This document shows, piece by piece, positions 34,282 through 46,072 of a stretch of DNA of 64,000 nt (its first letter is position 1; every line of letters begins with the position of its first letter). The notes under the pieces were generated by a model. That model did no database searches. It saw only the letters and a program-made list of their open reading frames with translations, and had not been told where the DNA came from. Origin of the DNA: Paramarasmius palmivorus (taxonomy: Eukaryota; Basidiomycota; Agaricomycetes; Agaricales; Marasmiaceae); contig JAYKXP010000074.1 of assembly GCA_037176845.1 (NCBI GenBank), positions 186,001 through 250,000 on the forward strand, written 5' to 3'. Both the position numbers and the translations under genes were made by a program.

Positions 34282-34304
34282 CACGGGCACGGGCACGGGC
34301 ACGG
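34282..34304. repeat. Hexanucleotide repeat (CACGGG), about four units
   Basis: Four near-perfect CACGGG units in tandem. It could be read as a Pro/Arg/Val repeat on the minus strand, but no gene is confirmed here. Confidence 0.7.
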
Positions 34305-36107
34305 AACTTGATTTCTCATTCTTTTTCGTCAACGTTCCCTGAGCACGCATGAAGACATTATGAATAGGTCATGAATGAGTTGAAGTAGACGGCATACACG
34401 ATTTTGTACACAAATACTTGCTCTATCGGTGTGGAACCTGAGGTAGCCTGCTTTGGGACTCCGGCCTCTGGCCTTAAGATACCCTTTGAGTGGCTGCGGC
34501 TCTGTCAAGGCTTATGTGCCTGGGCTCCCTCGAGGTCCTGCTGAACTAGCGTCGGAGATGGGACTAAGACGGTGCATGGGCTTACCTTAGCATCTGTCTT
34601 CGGTATAGAAGCCCTACACACTCTTTGAGTTGTTACAGTGTTCTTCGCCGCTTCCTTCTCGTTATTTTCGATTCCTGATTCTGCTTCGTTGTTCGACCCA
34701 TTTCCCCAGGCATTTTGAGTATGGAGTCAGCGATGAACCTCCGACTGACGCTTCCTGCCTCCTGTTTCCTCTGTTTCTCGCTTTTGTACCTATCTCGAAC
34801 AATATCGGAGTCAAGCCTGGTCTTCCGCCCCATTCTCGAATAAGTAAGCCCAATTCAGTTCTTCAGTAGTTATCAGGGACTCAGATTCGCATCCTCGACA
34901 TCTTCCACGATGCTAAAAATGATAGACCAATTAGAAAACGTCAAATGTCGACAGTCAATGCGCCGTGCTCACCACACTTCCTGAATTATGGTTTAGCTTC
35001 ATTTAGCCTCCTGGTATAACCAAAGAAAATTCTTCTGAAAACTATGAATTGCGTGATGCTATGGGATGTTTAGTGTTGTGAAGCTGACACGCGGATCTTC
35101 ACGCACCATTAACTTTGCAACTTCTCTATGTTGCGGCAGAAAAGACAGTTCGAAAGGCTAGGAGTGCTCAAGATAGAGTTATGTTCGCGTCAGTTGCTTT
35201 GCTCTCCGCACGCGCGCAAGTTTCTCAATTTTCAACAATCGAGACAGCTTGAATTACTCCCGAGTTCGCCCAGACGGTGCGTCCACACGAAATTCTCGCC
35301 TAACTTGAAGAAGAATAGATAGGCATGCTTTCAGATTGAATCCTGTCTTTTCGAGGTCACCGGGATAGCGCGGATGATGGTTGTCGAAGAGTCTGATTGG
35401 AATTGCCGCCCAGGACCCAAAAAATCTCTTTTCTCTCCTCCACCATGATAGCCCAAGCTGAGGCTCTGATGCTACATCTTCAAGAACAAAATCACGGAGA
35501 ATAATGCTCAATAATACTCCATACAACCCTCCTGGACTCTGAAGAGCTCAGAACTTCGGACAAAGTAAATGGAACATCTGGCGCTATGTCGATTCTGACC
35601 TATCATCCACGACCGCGGTATTCTGGAGCAATTACTGCGCTACTCGACGTTTGCGGTATCATAGGTGCGTAAATATTTGACTATTGTATAGATGGCTCTC
35701 CTCAATCCCGTTCTACCTAGGCTGTATCTCGTCACCCCTTGATGGTACCGATATTCATTATTCAGGGTCCCCGTTCATACATCGCCAACCCGAACAATCT
35801 ATTGTTTCGACATGTAGTCATCCTGAATCATCACTGGCATGTAACAGGATTGAAAGGCTGGATTAAGTAGGCTCCCGCTTCTGATGAAGTTGGGGGTACG
35901 TAGACACTTGGGAAAGGGGGTATGGCAGGTATGGCAACCATATCTTCAGTGATATCGCGACTAGTACTCATCTGTCGACAGTTAATAGAACCACGGAACA
36001 AGGATACGTCAATTACAATGTACAACGGAGCGTGATAATACACATAGAACAGTGACAATCTTACAGTGACAATCACAATGAAAGCATTTCAAATCTCCCA
36101 GAGTCCT
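34305..36107. other. No gene supported
   Basis: Only short overlapping frames on both strands; no domain, RNA gene or transposon end recognised. Confidence 0.4.
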
Positions 36108-37577
36108 TCACATAACCTCCATGCCACCCCATTCCAAAACACGGAACAAATCCTTCGACAAGGCCTTGTCGATGTCAACGCCGACAATACGACGCCACAT
36201 CTCGACATCGAGATTAGCCTTCCTCGCCGCCTCACCCCATTCCGCCGTGTTCTTCGCCGAAATGCCCTTGAAAAGCATGAAGATCCTGGTCGTCACGTCG
36301 GGAGCGGGTGTAATACCGAGCGGAGCGGCACGTTCGTAAGCAGCTTGGGGAAGGAACCGAAGTGCCACATGGGTGTGCTTCATCAGTGAAGGGAGCCAGT
36401 ATCTGTTGTAAAGGAGTGTGAGGAGCGTATCATCAGAGGAGAAAGGAGACATACGTGATGAACGAAGTGCGCGCCTCGGTGTGGAGCCCCAAAGCAAGGA
36501 GCGCCTTGTCGAGATACTGGGGGATCGACACCATGGGTAGCAAGACTGAGTTCATTTCGTTGATGATGGGTTGGTTGGGAATAAAGTACTCGATTTGCTG
36601 ATCCATTCGTGGTGAAGGAGGCGGAGACTCGGATCCGGGGAGAGTGCTGTATCTGGATTAGCGCTGTTGCAAAGTTATCAGAAACATACTCACTGAGCCT
36701 CCCAGAATAGGTACGAGACCTCCAAGCCCGTGGAGAGTTCTGTCATACTTCCGTCCTTGTGAGTCTTTACATGCCATGTAATGTTATGACCTTTCCCATC
36801 TGACGCTTGCTTGACAGGCACGACAGGATAAATAGCTGAAAACTCCCATTGAGGGACAAGGTTCAGTTTGACCCTTGCGTCTTGCTCGTGAGGAGAGAAG
36901 AGATAGATGACTGGTTTGTCACCCTTCAATCTCAGAACTAGGTGGATGGTACAACCACCTTGGATACCATAATCTCCCATATCCATGTCGTCTTCTAGCT
37001 GTTTACCAGCAAAGATGAGTCTTTGTTGGTCAGGTGGAATGCCTTCCTTATCCTGCAACTTGTGTTTGACAAGCTGAACCGTGTCGGAACTATTGACCTG
37101 CAAAGTTACAGTTTTCCCGGTGAGCGTCTTGACATAAATATACATGGCTGATAGGTCTAAGTCATCTTAGGTTCTATGAAAATTACGAATCGATGCTCAC
37201 ATGACTGGCAGACGTGTCTACCTGTCTCGGTTAGGAGACCAGTAACATCAATTGTCATCAGTTTGTCTGAAATGATATCCCATACTTCTGGGGTGATTTC
37301 GACAGCAACCCCACCCCAATCTTCAAGTTCTTTGGTTTGCAAAACAATCGAAGTTGGGACAAGCTGCGGGAAATGTTTCTGTGCTGAACGGATAGCTTCC
37401 TGTACATTATTGAGTCAGAGAAGTGTGATGCTGATGTATTGAGTCGAAGCTCGCATCAAACGTGTATGGCCTACGGACTGCTACACTTCGGTCCCAGTAT
37501 CTCAGCACGATTATCCTAGATGTTGTGCTGGTCTTTCCGGGGGTTCTCCAAGCCATAGTTTGGATCCACGTTGCCAT
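36108..37577 (-). CDS. Ubiquitin-like domain fused inside a 418-aa protein with KPVIYL domain
   Basis: Function unknown. Exons 37577-37455, 37399-37222, 37156-36694, 36652-36455 and 36402-36108 close in one frame to 418 aa. Residues 1-104 are an unidentified N-terminal domain ([31 protein letters not shown]). Residues 105-179 are a close ubiquitin relative ([38 protein letters not shown]), but it ends LRLKGDKP rather than LRLRGG, so it should not be cut or conjugated like ubiquitin. From about 181 comes KPVIYLFSP...SYLFWEA, then [10 protein letters not shown]...RTSFITYWLPSL, which from memory resemble bacterial proteins with a KPVIYLYP motif and a YWLP motif. Intron 1 needs a GC donor at 37454. 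A start at the ubiquitin Met (37145) would be the alternative. Confidence 0.75.
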
Positions 37578-37774
37578 GCTTAAATCGAACTGGATGGCTC
37601 GAAGTCTGAAAAACGATCGTCCAAGTGCCTATCGAATCTGATATAAGTGATAGTTCTACACGAGCTTGGAACTATACCAACAGTCTCAAAAAAATAAGTA
37701 AATGCAGTTGGGTGTGGGGTGGAAGTTGTGAGTCAAGGACAAGCCTTGGGCGTTGCTTGAGCGGGCCCGAAAGC

Positions 37775-38460
37775 TTATAAGTAGACAGATGAGAGCGCTT
37801 GAGCTGTCAAACTGTAGTTGCACGTGGTGGGCCGCGCAACGACGTGCATCCAATGGCAATAACGGGTGCTACGCTTTAACGCTGGTGCTGGTCTCTCGTG
37901 AGAGTTGGAACGAGAAGATGAAAATCTTCGTGAAAACATCGGGTGTGGGCATAATACTGAGTCATGGTGGCGCGGCGCGTTCATACACAACCTGAGGAAG
38001 GAGACAGAGTGCAATATGGGAGTGTTTTACGAACATGGGGACTAATTTCTACGGCACAGGGATTAACAGCGTGTCCTCCACGGATAGAACGGCATACATA
38101 CGCGTTAAAAGATGTACGTGCTTCAGTGTGAAGTCCCCGGCGGGTCAAAAGTGCTTTATCGAGTTACTTGGGCATTCAGTCGATTGACAGCTCAACCGGA
38201 TTTCCTCTCTTGATAATGGGCTGGTTGGGTATAGAGCGCTTCTTTCACTGATCCGCTTGTGCGGAGAGTGGTGCTGAAGAGATTTTGTAACTTGTTAGTG
38301 TAAGATATAGTTGATAACTACCATTCCACATGTCAAGGACATTGGTCTGCAAGATAACCTGAGACCGAGTGAGTTGAGGAAAGTGCTGTAGAGTAAAAGG
38401 CACAGAAGAGCTTCCTGGTTCGGAAAGGTGAAGTTCGAATATACCTCTTTCGGTTTTCAT
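37775..38460 (-). pseudogene. Decayed copy of the ubiquitin-fusion gene, ubiquitin part missing
   Basis: About 38395-38330 matches the N-terminal exon of the gene at 36108-37577 (LQHFPQLTRSQVILQTNVLDMW against [17 protein letters not shown]). Then 38240-37900 aligns at DNA level with its last two exons (for example GGGCTGGTTGGG against GGGTTGGTTGGG, and CTTTATCGAGTTACTTGGG). The ubiquitin and KPVIYL segments are absent and the remaining frames are broken. Confidence 0.7.
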
Positions 38461-38871
38461 TGGTGCTTGTTACATCCGTGGTCTTTTCAGGGGTTTTATG
38501 AGCGACTCCAGAGACAGCTAGACCTGGAGTTTGGACATGAGACTGTACCGGCGATATCAGAAAACGATGTGAAAGTTTAGACCTGCAAACTTCCCACGAC
38601 GCACGGACCTCCTGTGATACTCATGCTGACTCTTTTGGACGCCGAGCCGGATTAAAGACGATATGTACGATACATAGCAGTAAGTATCATACAGTTTAAG
38701 GCAAAGCTTCAATAATCTAGAATTAGAGTCATTCTTGAGCGATAAACTTGACTTGCTATTAGTATATAGCCGTGTGAACTTCGTCTTAGGGGCGAAAGAC
38801 AGGATGACGCGGAGTCGAATTTTTTTGGGTCTACGGCCATATCGACTCGAGACCTCGAGCGCTGCTGCGCA

Positions 38872-41241
38872 ATGCATAGCAATGGTCCCAATACACCTAC
38901 GCTATTCATCCCAATCGAGTCACCGCCGACACCTGCTCCTTCACCTTCCCCATCGTTATCACTAGTTGCATCCAAATCTCTCGCCAACACGACCAATGCA
39001 AAGGCTCGTTTATCCATCATCGACACCTTTCTTTCTCTATGTACACCTTCAGAATTGCATTACATCAACGATTCCATCGACGCGTTACTCAAACGAGACT
39101 TTTTACGCGATTTGCCGGTGGAATTAAGCTTGCGAATTTTGGAATTCGTAGCGCACGATAAGCCCCAGGATCTATGTCAGGTTGCGGCCGTTTCGAGATG
39201 GTGGAATGGGTTAGTTATGGGTGACCTTGGGGAATCGCTTTGGAGGGGTATGTGCATTGAATGGGGTTGGGGAATTGATGCGTTTGGGTATGAAGCATCG
39301 TATTCGAGGAAGGGTAAAGGGAAGGAACCGCTGCAGGAGATGGAGCGATATGCCAATTTACCTATGGACCCAGCGTTGGAATGGCTGGCAGATCGAAAAC
39401 GGAAAGGACGGACAGAGTCGATGTCAGAACAGGATTCTGATGAGAGAAGGCCTTCTTGGAGAGAACGATTCAGATATTTCTATAGCATCCGTGCGTTCAT
39501 CTTTATTCTTCTTCTACGAAGCCGTATTCATTAATTTTTCCATTCAGGGAATAACTACCTTTCACACAACGGCGGAAATCTTTTACGGACTCATCGCATA
39601 TCGTTAAGTAGCTCATCATCAGCAGCCGATTCAGTCGTCACATCTCTTGCTCTTAATAATGATTGGGTCGTAGTGGGGCTCGCGAACAACCGGATACACG
39701 TATTCAGCGCAAAGACCGGAGTCTTATCAAGGACATTAGTCGGACACCAAGGTGGCGTTTGGGGTATAGGGCTAGTCTCTGCATCCGAGCAAAAGAAACC
39801 TTCAAAAGAATCTACACCGCCAGGATCTTCATCTTCATCCAGACCTTCACCGAAGTCCAGACACAGCGAATACACGCGCAAAGGAAACCAACAACGAGAG
39901 TTCATTGATCCTCTTGACTCGGCCGAGTCGCATCCTACATCTTCACATTCGCCGTACGTGCCTCCATCAATAAAGGTAGCACTCGGTCTCAGCGATGAAG
40001 AGGAAGACCCCGAGGCCGACACAGACATCGAACCCGGTCCATGGATACCAAGCGAACCATCAAACACCTCTAGAGGATTCGGCCAACCAAACGCTCTCGT
40101 CGTCAGTGGAGCATGCGATCGTTGCGTGAAAGTATGGGATGTGGCCTCTGGTTTCTGTATATACACTCTCTACGGACACACATCCACAGTGCGCTGTCTC
40201 CGCGTACTTCACGAAGCCCCCATCGCTGTGACAGGCTCGCGAGATACAATGCTAAAGGTTTGGGATATAAAACATGGGAGGCTGTTACACACGCTAGCGG
40301 GACATGCAGATTCGATTAGATCTTTGGATGTCGTTTCTCGATGCAAAGGAAAGCAATGGGAAGCGGTTGCTGCTAGCGGAAGCTATGACCGTACCGTTCG
40401 TATATGGTCTCTTTCTCCTGCGGGCGCGACGTGTAAAAAGGTGTTGACGGGACATTTTTCGCAAGTGTATTCTGTGGTGATTTCGGTTGAGAAGGATGGG
40501 AAGATGAAGGTGATCTCGGGGGCGCTGGATACTTCCGTCAGGGTGTGGGATGTAAATGGGTGAGTGAGGTTCCCTACGTCCGTGCAAAGAGTGGAGACCG
40601 ATAAGCGTTTGCTAGAGACTGTTTGGCTCTGCTTCAAGGACATTCCGCGCTGGTGTGCCATTTACAGGTTATATCACCACTTCCGGGGCATGAAGATGAA
40701 GAGACCATTGTTGCTTCGGTGGGTGTTTCTGTTCGATAGGCGCTCGGCTTTGCTAATGTATCATACAGGCATCTTCAACGGGGACCGTTATTCTCTATTC
40801 TCTCTTGACGTACCTTCCTTTACCCAACATGAAGCTCGTGGCTCACGAAGGCAGCGTTACAAGTATCCAGGTGGATCGGTGGAGAAGGTAGATTAACACC
40901 GTCTCGCTGAAAGAACAAGTACTAACACTGGTATTAGGTGGATGATCACAGCAGGCAATGACGGCCACGTTCTTGTCTGGGACCTCAAAGACGGATCTTC
41001 CAGGGAATTCGGTGGCGCCGGCAGCAGCGGGCGAGACGCGTATGATACTGAGACTGCCCAGCCCACTTCTACGTCGACGGGTAGAACAGGAGGTTCAAGA
41101 CGCTCTCGCCGCAATAGCAAGAACGTTGGTGCGGAGTGTATTTGGAAAGTGGGATTTTCTGAGGGCGGTGAAGTATGTGCTTTGATGATGAAGAAGGATG
41201 GGAAGACTGTTATGGAGTTCTGGGACATGAGAGGAAGATAA
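38872..41241 (+). CDS. F-box/WD40-repeat protein, 718 aa
   Basis: Probable SCF ubiquitin-ligase substrate receptor of the Cdc4/Met30/Pof type, nuclear or cytosolic. Exons 38872-39490, 39548-40559, 40616-40718, 40769-40887 and 40938-41241 close in one frame. A Ser/Pro-rich start leads to an F-box at about 75-135 (LRDLPVELSLRILEFV, WRGMCIEWGW). WD repeats follow: NRIHVFSAKTGVLSRTLVGH, VVSGACDRCVKVWDVASG, AVTGSRDTMLKVWDIKHG, AASGSYDRTVRIWSL, ISGALDTSVRVWDVNG, ASSTGTVILYSL, ITAGNDGHVLVWDL and a last FWDMRG, enough for a seven- or eight-bladed propeller. A long acidic Ser-rich insert interrupts the first two repeats (about 255-335). The target is unknown. It belongs to a different class from the two F-box/Cys-His proteins flanking this region. 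Confidence 0.9.
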
Positions 41242-41465
41242 AGGTCACAATGTGGTACAGTGATTTAGTGTATTTGATTGATCATAATGTAGCGCTCACA
41301 ATCTTGTATTTCTGCAAATCAAGACATTGAATGCAGGCCCCCTGATGTACCTGGCGTGTTCATTGCGATCAAGACCAGTGCTATAGAATGTCCGCAGAAG
41401 ATTTGCACGCTCTCTCGGCTGTGGTTATGAGACACGCCTGCACTGGCACTAGGGATACCTAATTG

Positions 41466-41473
41466 TATAAAAG
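41466..41473 (+). promoter_or_regulatory. TATA box of the small secreted protein gene
   Basis: TATAAAAG 94 bases before the ATG at 41567, followed by a pyrimidine-rich leader, a typical arrangement for a strongly expressed fungal gene. Confidence 0.55.
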
Positions 41474-41566
41474 AGACTATACGATGCTTTCAGTTTCCAG
41501 ATCTCAGCACCTACCGCTACAGCTTCTTCACTTCTGCAATCTTCTGTACTCCATCCATCTATCACA

Positions 41567-42192
41567 ATGCCTTCCATTGCCTCCGTCGCTGCTTTCGTTC
41601 TTCTCGCCATCTCTGCTAGCGTCTCTGCTACTCCCGTGATCAGAGCAGCCTGCCCTAACAATGGCACTCCCAACTTCTCTGGACAAAATGTGCAGATGAC
41701 GGACTTGAACGGAAAGACTTTTCTCGCTTCCGATGGGAAGACCGCCCAATTCTTCCTCATCCAGAACGACGGGAAGTTCCCCGGTGCTTTCATCATCAAG
41801 TAAGCGTGTGTCTTTCCCCCAGATAATCATGGTGCTCATCGGTTATTGCTTATAGGAACGCAGGTGCGACTGCCAATGGCCTCACAGTCGACAGCGCTGG
41901 AGCTACTAGCTTCACAACCCTTGTCAACGGCAACTCTGGAGTGTAAGTTGACTAGACTGATTTATCGCTATACGGCAAAACTAAATCTCTCTTTTCCAGC
42001 GGACAATCGTGGAAGATCGTTTGCGAAGAGTGTACGGTCGATTCCAAGACGCCTGCTTCAAAGTGCACTGTCAAGCCCAACGGAAAAGACACTTGCTTGA
42101 CGACAGGCGCGAACAACAAGCTAGTCGTCGAGACCTGCAGTGCCGACGCCACTGCGAAGAAGGGCCAGACCTTCAACTTTGCTACCAAATAG
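41567..42192 (+). CDS. Small secreted Cys-containing protein, 170 aa
   Basis: Function unknown. Exons 41567-41799, 41856-41942 and 42000-42192 close in one frame. A strong signal peptide (MPSIASVAAFVLLAISASVSA) is followed by ACPNNGTPNFSGQ, repeated short beta-strand-like segments (LNGKTFLASDGKTAQFFL, GANNKLVVETC) and cysteines at VCEEC, KCTV, DTCL and ETCS that could form three disulphides. The pattern of short strands with N-G-K and Q-x-F/W blocks resembles a ricin-B/beta-trefoil-like secreted fold, but that is a guess. There is a good TATA box, and there are no membrane or GPI signals. Candidate secreted effector or wall protein of a fruiting fungus. Confidence 0.85.
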
Positions 42193-42436
42193 ATGGACTT
42201 TATGTTTTGTACAACTAGTACTGCCCATGGACAATTGTTTCATAGTCTGAGTTTTGGGTTCTTGTGTTTTGTAGCATCCATTCTTCAATACATCTCATTT
42301 CGTGACTCGGAATCCACCGATAAAATTACAGCACAGTACAGGCAACGCAGCCGAACAAGTTATCCAGTAAGACGAACAGGAAAGTGAGCCAATTCCAAGA
42401 AATTGAAAGCAGAAGAAGCAAGCGGCGGTCTGATAT

Positions 42437-43152
42437 CTACCATCTTCCATGATACCCCGGTACCTGCGGTGTAGGGCCTCCGTACTGTCTTTCGACGAGG
42501 GCGATCTCCTGGCAACCTCCGCCATGTTTGCATACTGAGGTAGGACAAAGGTGTCGACGCGACGCGGTAGCAAAGTCCAAGAACCGTACACCACCATCGG
42601 CAGATTGGACGATGTTTCGTGTGTTCAGCAAGTCGTTGTGCACGATGCCTGCCTGATGGAGGGAAAGTGTACAGGCTACGATATTTCGGCTGGGATGTAT
42701 TTAGACGTTGTTCAACGCTGGGAAGAAATGTAAACTCACCCAAGATCCACAGGATGCATTCCGTCGGTGGAAGAACAGTACTCCAATACCATACACGCAA
42801 CCTTCTCCCTCAATCCACTCTGATATCTGGATTCTGTCTGTCCGTGATAGAGCCCGTAATAGATGGGAACGACAGTTCCCTGCAGATGACGAAGTTCGTT
42901 TTCGTACATTCGCGCTTCACGTTCGAGCGAAGTTATGTGTTCCATCCCATAAGCCATCTTGAGGATGACAGGTGTAGGTTCGGACGCTGAACCTTTTGGC
43001 GTGAGGTATGCGGTGAGGATATTACCCCTGCGATTGATGGAAGTTTTGGCAATGCGAGCAGTGTAGTGTGGTGAAGGAGTACTGGAAGGATCGGACCATT
43101 GCCACATGGTCTCGATGCGGTATGCGTCGTAGTCGATCTCGAGAGTAGACAT
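42437..43152 (-). CDS. Short protein-kinase-like protein, 221 aa
   Basis: Exons 43152-42740 and 42689-42437 close in one frame. The N-lobe part has VILKMAYG (candidate ATP-binding Lys) and LEREARMYENELRHL (candidate helix-C Glu). The hinge region is VACMVLEYC. The second exon gives IVHNDLLNTRNIV (the H-x-D-x4-N catalytic loop) and VRFLDFATA in place of DFG. The protein stops about 45 residues later, so the C-lobe is minimal. Such short kinase-like proteins of the aminoglycoside-phosphotransferase/fungal-kinase clan are frequent in Agaricomycetes. Catalytic residues are present, so activity is possible; the substrate is unknown. Named from motifs only. Confidence 0.75.
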
Positions 43153-43800
43153 GGTAAGAGGTATGTTGGAATTGTGATGTATGGGTATGAATGAAAATGG
43201 GTATACAAGTGTGGCGGCGATACCAGTTGGTATTTGACGACGAGCAAGTGATTGGGTTATATACCAACTCGATGAATGAAGGGCCACAAAAGCCACATTC
43301 CAAACGAGAACAGTGGATGCGTAGGCATTGATGTGGCCTATTTGTGATCTAATCAACAATTCTCCCATCAATCGAAGTCGCGGAAATACATGACGGCCAC
43401 CCATTGTTCAGGCCATCCGATGCTTGGACCACCGACGGCAGGAGTGCATCGCAGTGTTACGAAATAAGGACAATGTCGGACGTTCATTGTACATCTAGTA
43501 CGCAGAGACTGTGAGCAGAGGGCAACCGACGATAGTCAGTCGCATAGACTGTCCAATGTGGAGGGTCTAGACATGCTCGGGCTTCTCGGGCTAATCGCTG
43601 TGTTAGCTTAGTACGAACACCCGGGTCGTGGTTCAACTCACCAAACAAATAGTTCGTGGTAGCTTTTCTGATTCAGCTTAACTCCCCACCTATGAGTCTG
43701 ACAGGATGAGGATGAAGAAACTGGATCGGGGTGTTTAGACTCCAGCCCCAGTGGTCCAAGCATATATCGGACTCTGCAATGTCATGCCTAATAACGAGCA
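43153..43800. other. Intergenic, nothing recognised
   Basis: Upstream region of the kinase-like gene and 3' flank of F-box paralogue 2; no frame with support. Confidence 0.45.
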
Positions 43801-46072
43801 TCAGCTAAAGCACTCAAGGAGAACCGTAGAGGCATACTTCTCCTGCATGTGTATCTGAATTGAGGTAGTAATAGGGGAGTCGTCGCAGAGTTTGCATGAT
43901 AGATATTTCTGATACCTTGAGAAAGTCCCAGGATGTGGATATTGGTTCAAGTTCAAGATTCGTTTCTTCAGATCTTCGTCAAACGAGGTGATAGAGAAGG
44001 TATGCTTGATTGGGTGCTGCAACTGCATTATAATAAGTTAGTTCACAGAATGACAGATATGAACTCGTGGACAACTCACCACTTTGGTCCATCTAAGAAA
44101 CTGTCTTGCCTCGAACCCACAGTCCAAACACTCAAAGAGGGGATCCAGGCGATCAAGTTCGTCCAAATCGTGAGCCCCAGATAGTTCGAACATCATCTTC
44201 ACACATTCGGCTGCCTGAGGATCGTGTACTATACATCTTGATGACCAGGGCCTCCATGAAAAAGTGTTGAATGGATTCAACTCCCTCTCTCGTCTTTTCT
44301 CGACACTCGCAGGCACCGTCGGATTTACATCAGAGTCTGTACAACACGAATGCACAAAGAGCCTTGGAGCCCAAAGTATCTCGCTGCATTCGGTACATCT
44401 GAATATCGGTACTTCATTCTCCGGAACGCGTTTACGGACTTCCTTCTCCTTCTTCACAAGCCATTCATCTGCGATTTTGGGCATCTCCGCGCAGAATACC
44501 TTGATAAAATCGGACTCTGAGGGCCCGTCTTCGTATGGTGCCCGGATGAGCCGTTCGGTATGGTCGGCCGCTAAGATGAAATCTCCGATGGGAGGAAAGA
44601 CCGTGCGAGGGCTCCTTTGGCAGTGAATGGTGTGGATACGTTGGACTAGTTGGTAACGTTCGATGCATATCCGTTGGCGCTCAGCTGCGAGGCGGCGCGC
44701 TTTCTGTTCCTCAAGAAATTCTATGAGAGTAGGTTTGATAATGTTCCAGCCTTCAAGAAGTATGGGTGAGTATTATGGGGCAGCCAAGATCAGACACATG
44801 ACTAACTGCGCTCCGTGAGAGGTTTAGGTTGGTCAACGAGATGGTGATCTGCAAAATCTCGACCAAGATCTTTTCCTTCCCAACCAAGCGCAGTCATCCT
44901 TCGCGTGAGTCTAAAACCTTTATGAGATCTAGCTGACAGCTCATACAAAGTGACTTACTCTATCCTCCGGTCTCGACGAAGATTACCCAGTTCATCCATG
45001 CGGGCTCTTGTCCAATTGATGTTCCAATCTCGACACCTATGGCTATGCTTTCTGAGCTATGAGCACAGAATCTCACAGTGATGAGAGACCACTTACAGAT
45101 GCGAGGTCTCTGGCAGCTTTCACTTTCGTGGATCTCCAAGCTTCAAAACTCGAAGGATCATCCTTTACTTCCATATATTCTATACGTAACGCCTTGATTG
45201 TTGAAGGAATATATTTGCGATCGTATCCTGTAGTAAGATGAGATTGAGAATCTCAAGCGAAGTTATTGGCACGAACTGGGAATCTCGTGATACATTTTAC
45301 GCATCATAACACCAACATCTTTTGTCCAGCTTTTGAGTTTGGTAAGTTCATCCATCGAATAGAAACTGTAATTCATGAGTGAGGCATAATGGTAAGATAC
45401 ATGTGATTCGGCGTACACCCTGGATTCACAAGACTTGTGGCATCGTATTCTGCATTCCCAAATGACATTGTCGCATGGACTTCGCATGCATACCTTCATG
45501 GTGATGTATTTTAATCTGGGCCGAGAAGGGAACAGAGGACGTACATGACAGTGAGGGTCAAAGGCCAAGCTTGCATATTGTGCTTCATTCAGGTCAAGTG
45601 GAGGTGGTGGCAATCCAGGGACATTTTCTCGAGCTGCACGCCAAATGGGTATCGAAGATTTAGACATCAGCATGCTTCGGAGAAATTTGCAGGTCCGAGC
45701 TAGGTGAAGAATATCCAGAGGCAAAAGGCTCTTGAATATCTGTGAGACATCCATAGTCAACTCAACATCCATTCGTGACACGGGCGAAAGACGCACCTCG
45801 ATAACTACATCCATTGGTGTATCCTTCACGATTCTTTCTAGCATGCCACGTTTACCACGAACTCGACGGGTCGGTTCTTGCACTTCCTTCTTTGTGCTTC
45901 TTCTGGTTTTCGACGCTCTTGTTCCCTCGTGGGACGTTGCTTTGCGCTTCGACCCTGCCAAGGTCTTTGAAGTACCATCCTGCGTAGAGGTCGTGCCGGT
46001 CTTTGTCTTCGATTTTGACGTCCGCCCTTCTGCCTCCTGCTTTTCTTCAATTCTCAGAGATTTTTTGGCCAT
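43801..46072 (-). CDS. F-box protein with C-terminal Cys/His motifs (paralogue 2)
   Basis: Paralogue of the gene at 31166-33399 and likewise a probable SCF subunit. The start at 46072 (MAKKSLRIEEKQEAEG) opens a long basic, Ser/Thr-rich region of nuclear-signal type (KRKATSHEGTRASKTRRS), then the F-box MLERIVKDTPMDVVIE, intron, IFKSLLPLDILHLARTCKFL and IWRAARENVPGLPPPP. Then HCHV, intron, CMRSPCDNVIWECRIRCHKSC, a helical region with LKSWTKDVGVMMRKMYHE, a long middle part, FRCTECSEILWAPRLFVHSC (C-x2-C-x12-H-x2-C), LDELDRLDPLFECLDCGF and, in the last exon, CKLCDDSP...IHM. The order of motifs is the same as in paralogue 1, with roughly 40-50% identity by eye in the best blocks. Joins between 44.7 and 45.3 kb are approximate. 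Confidence 0.8.
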
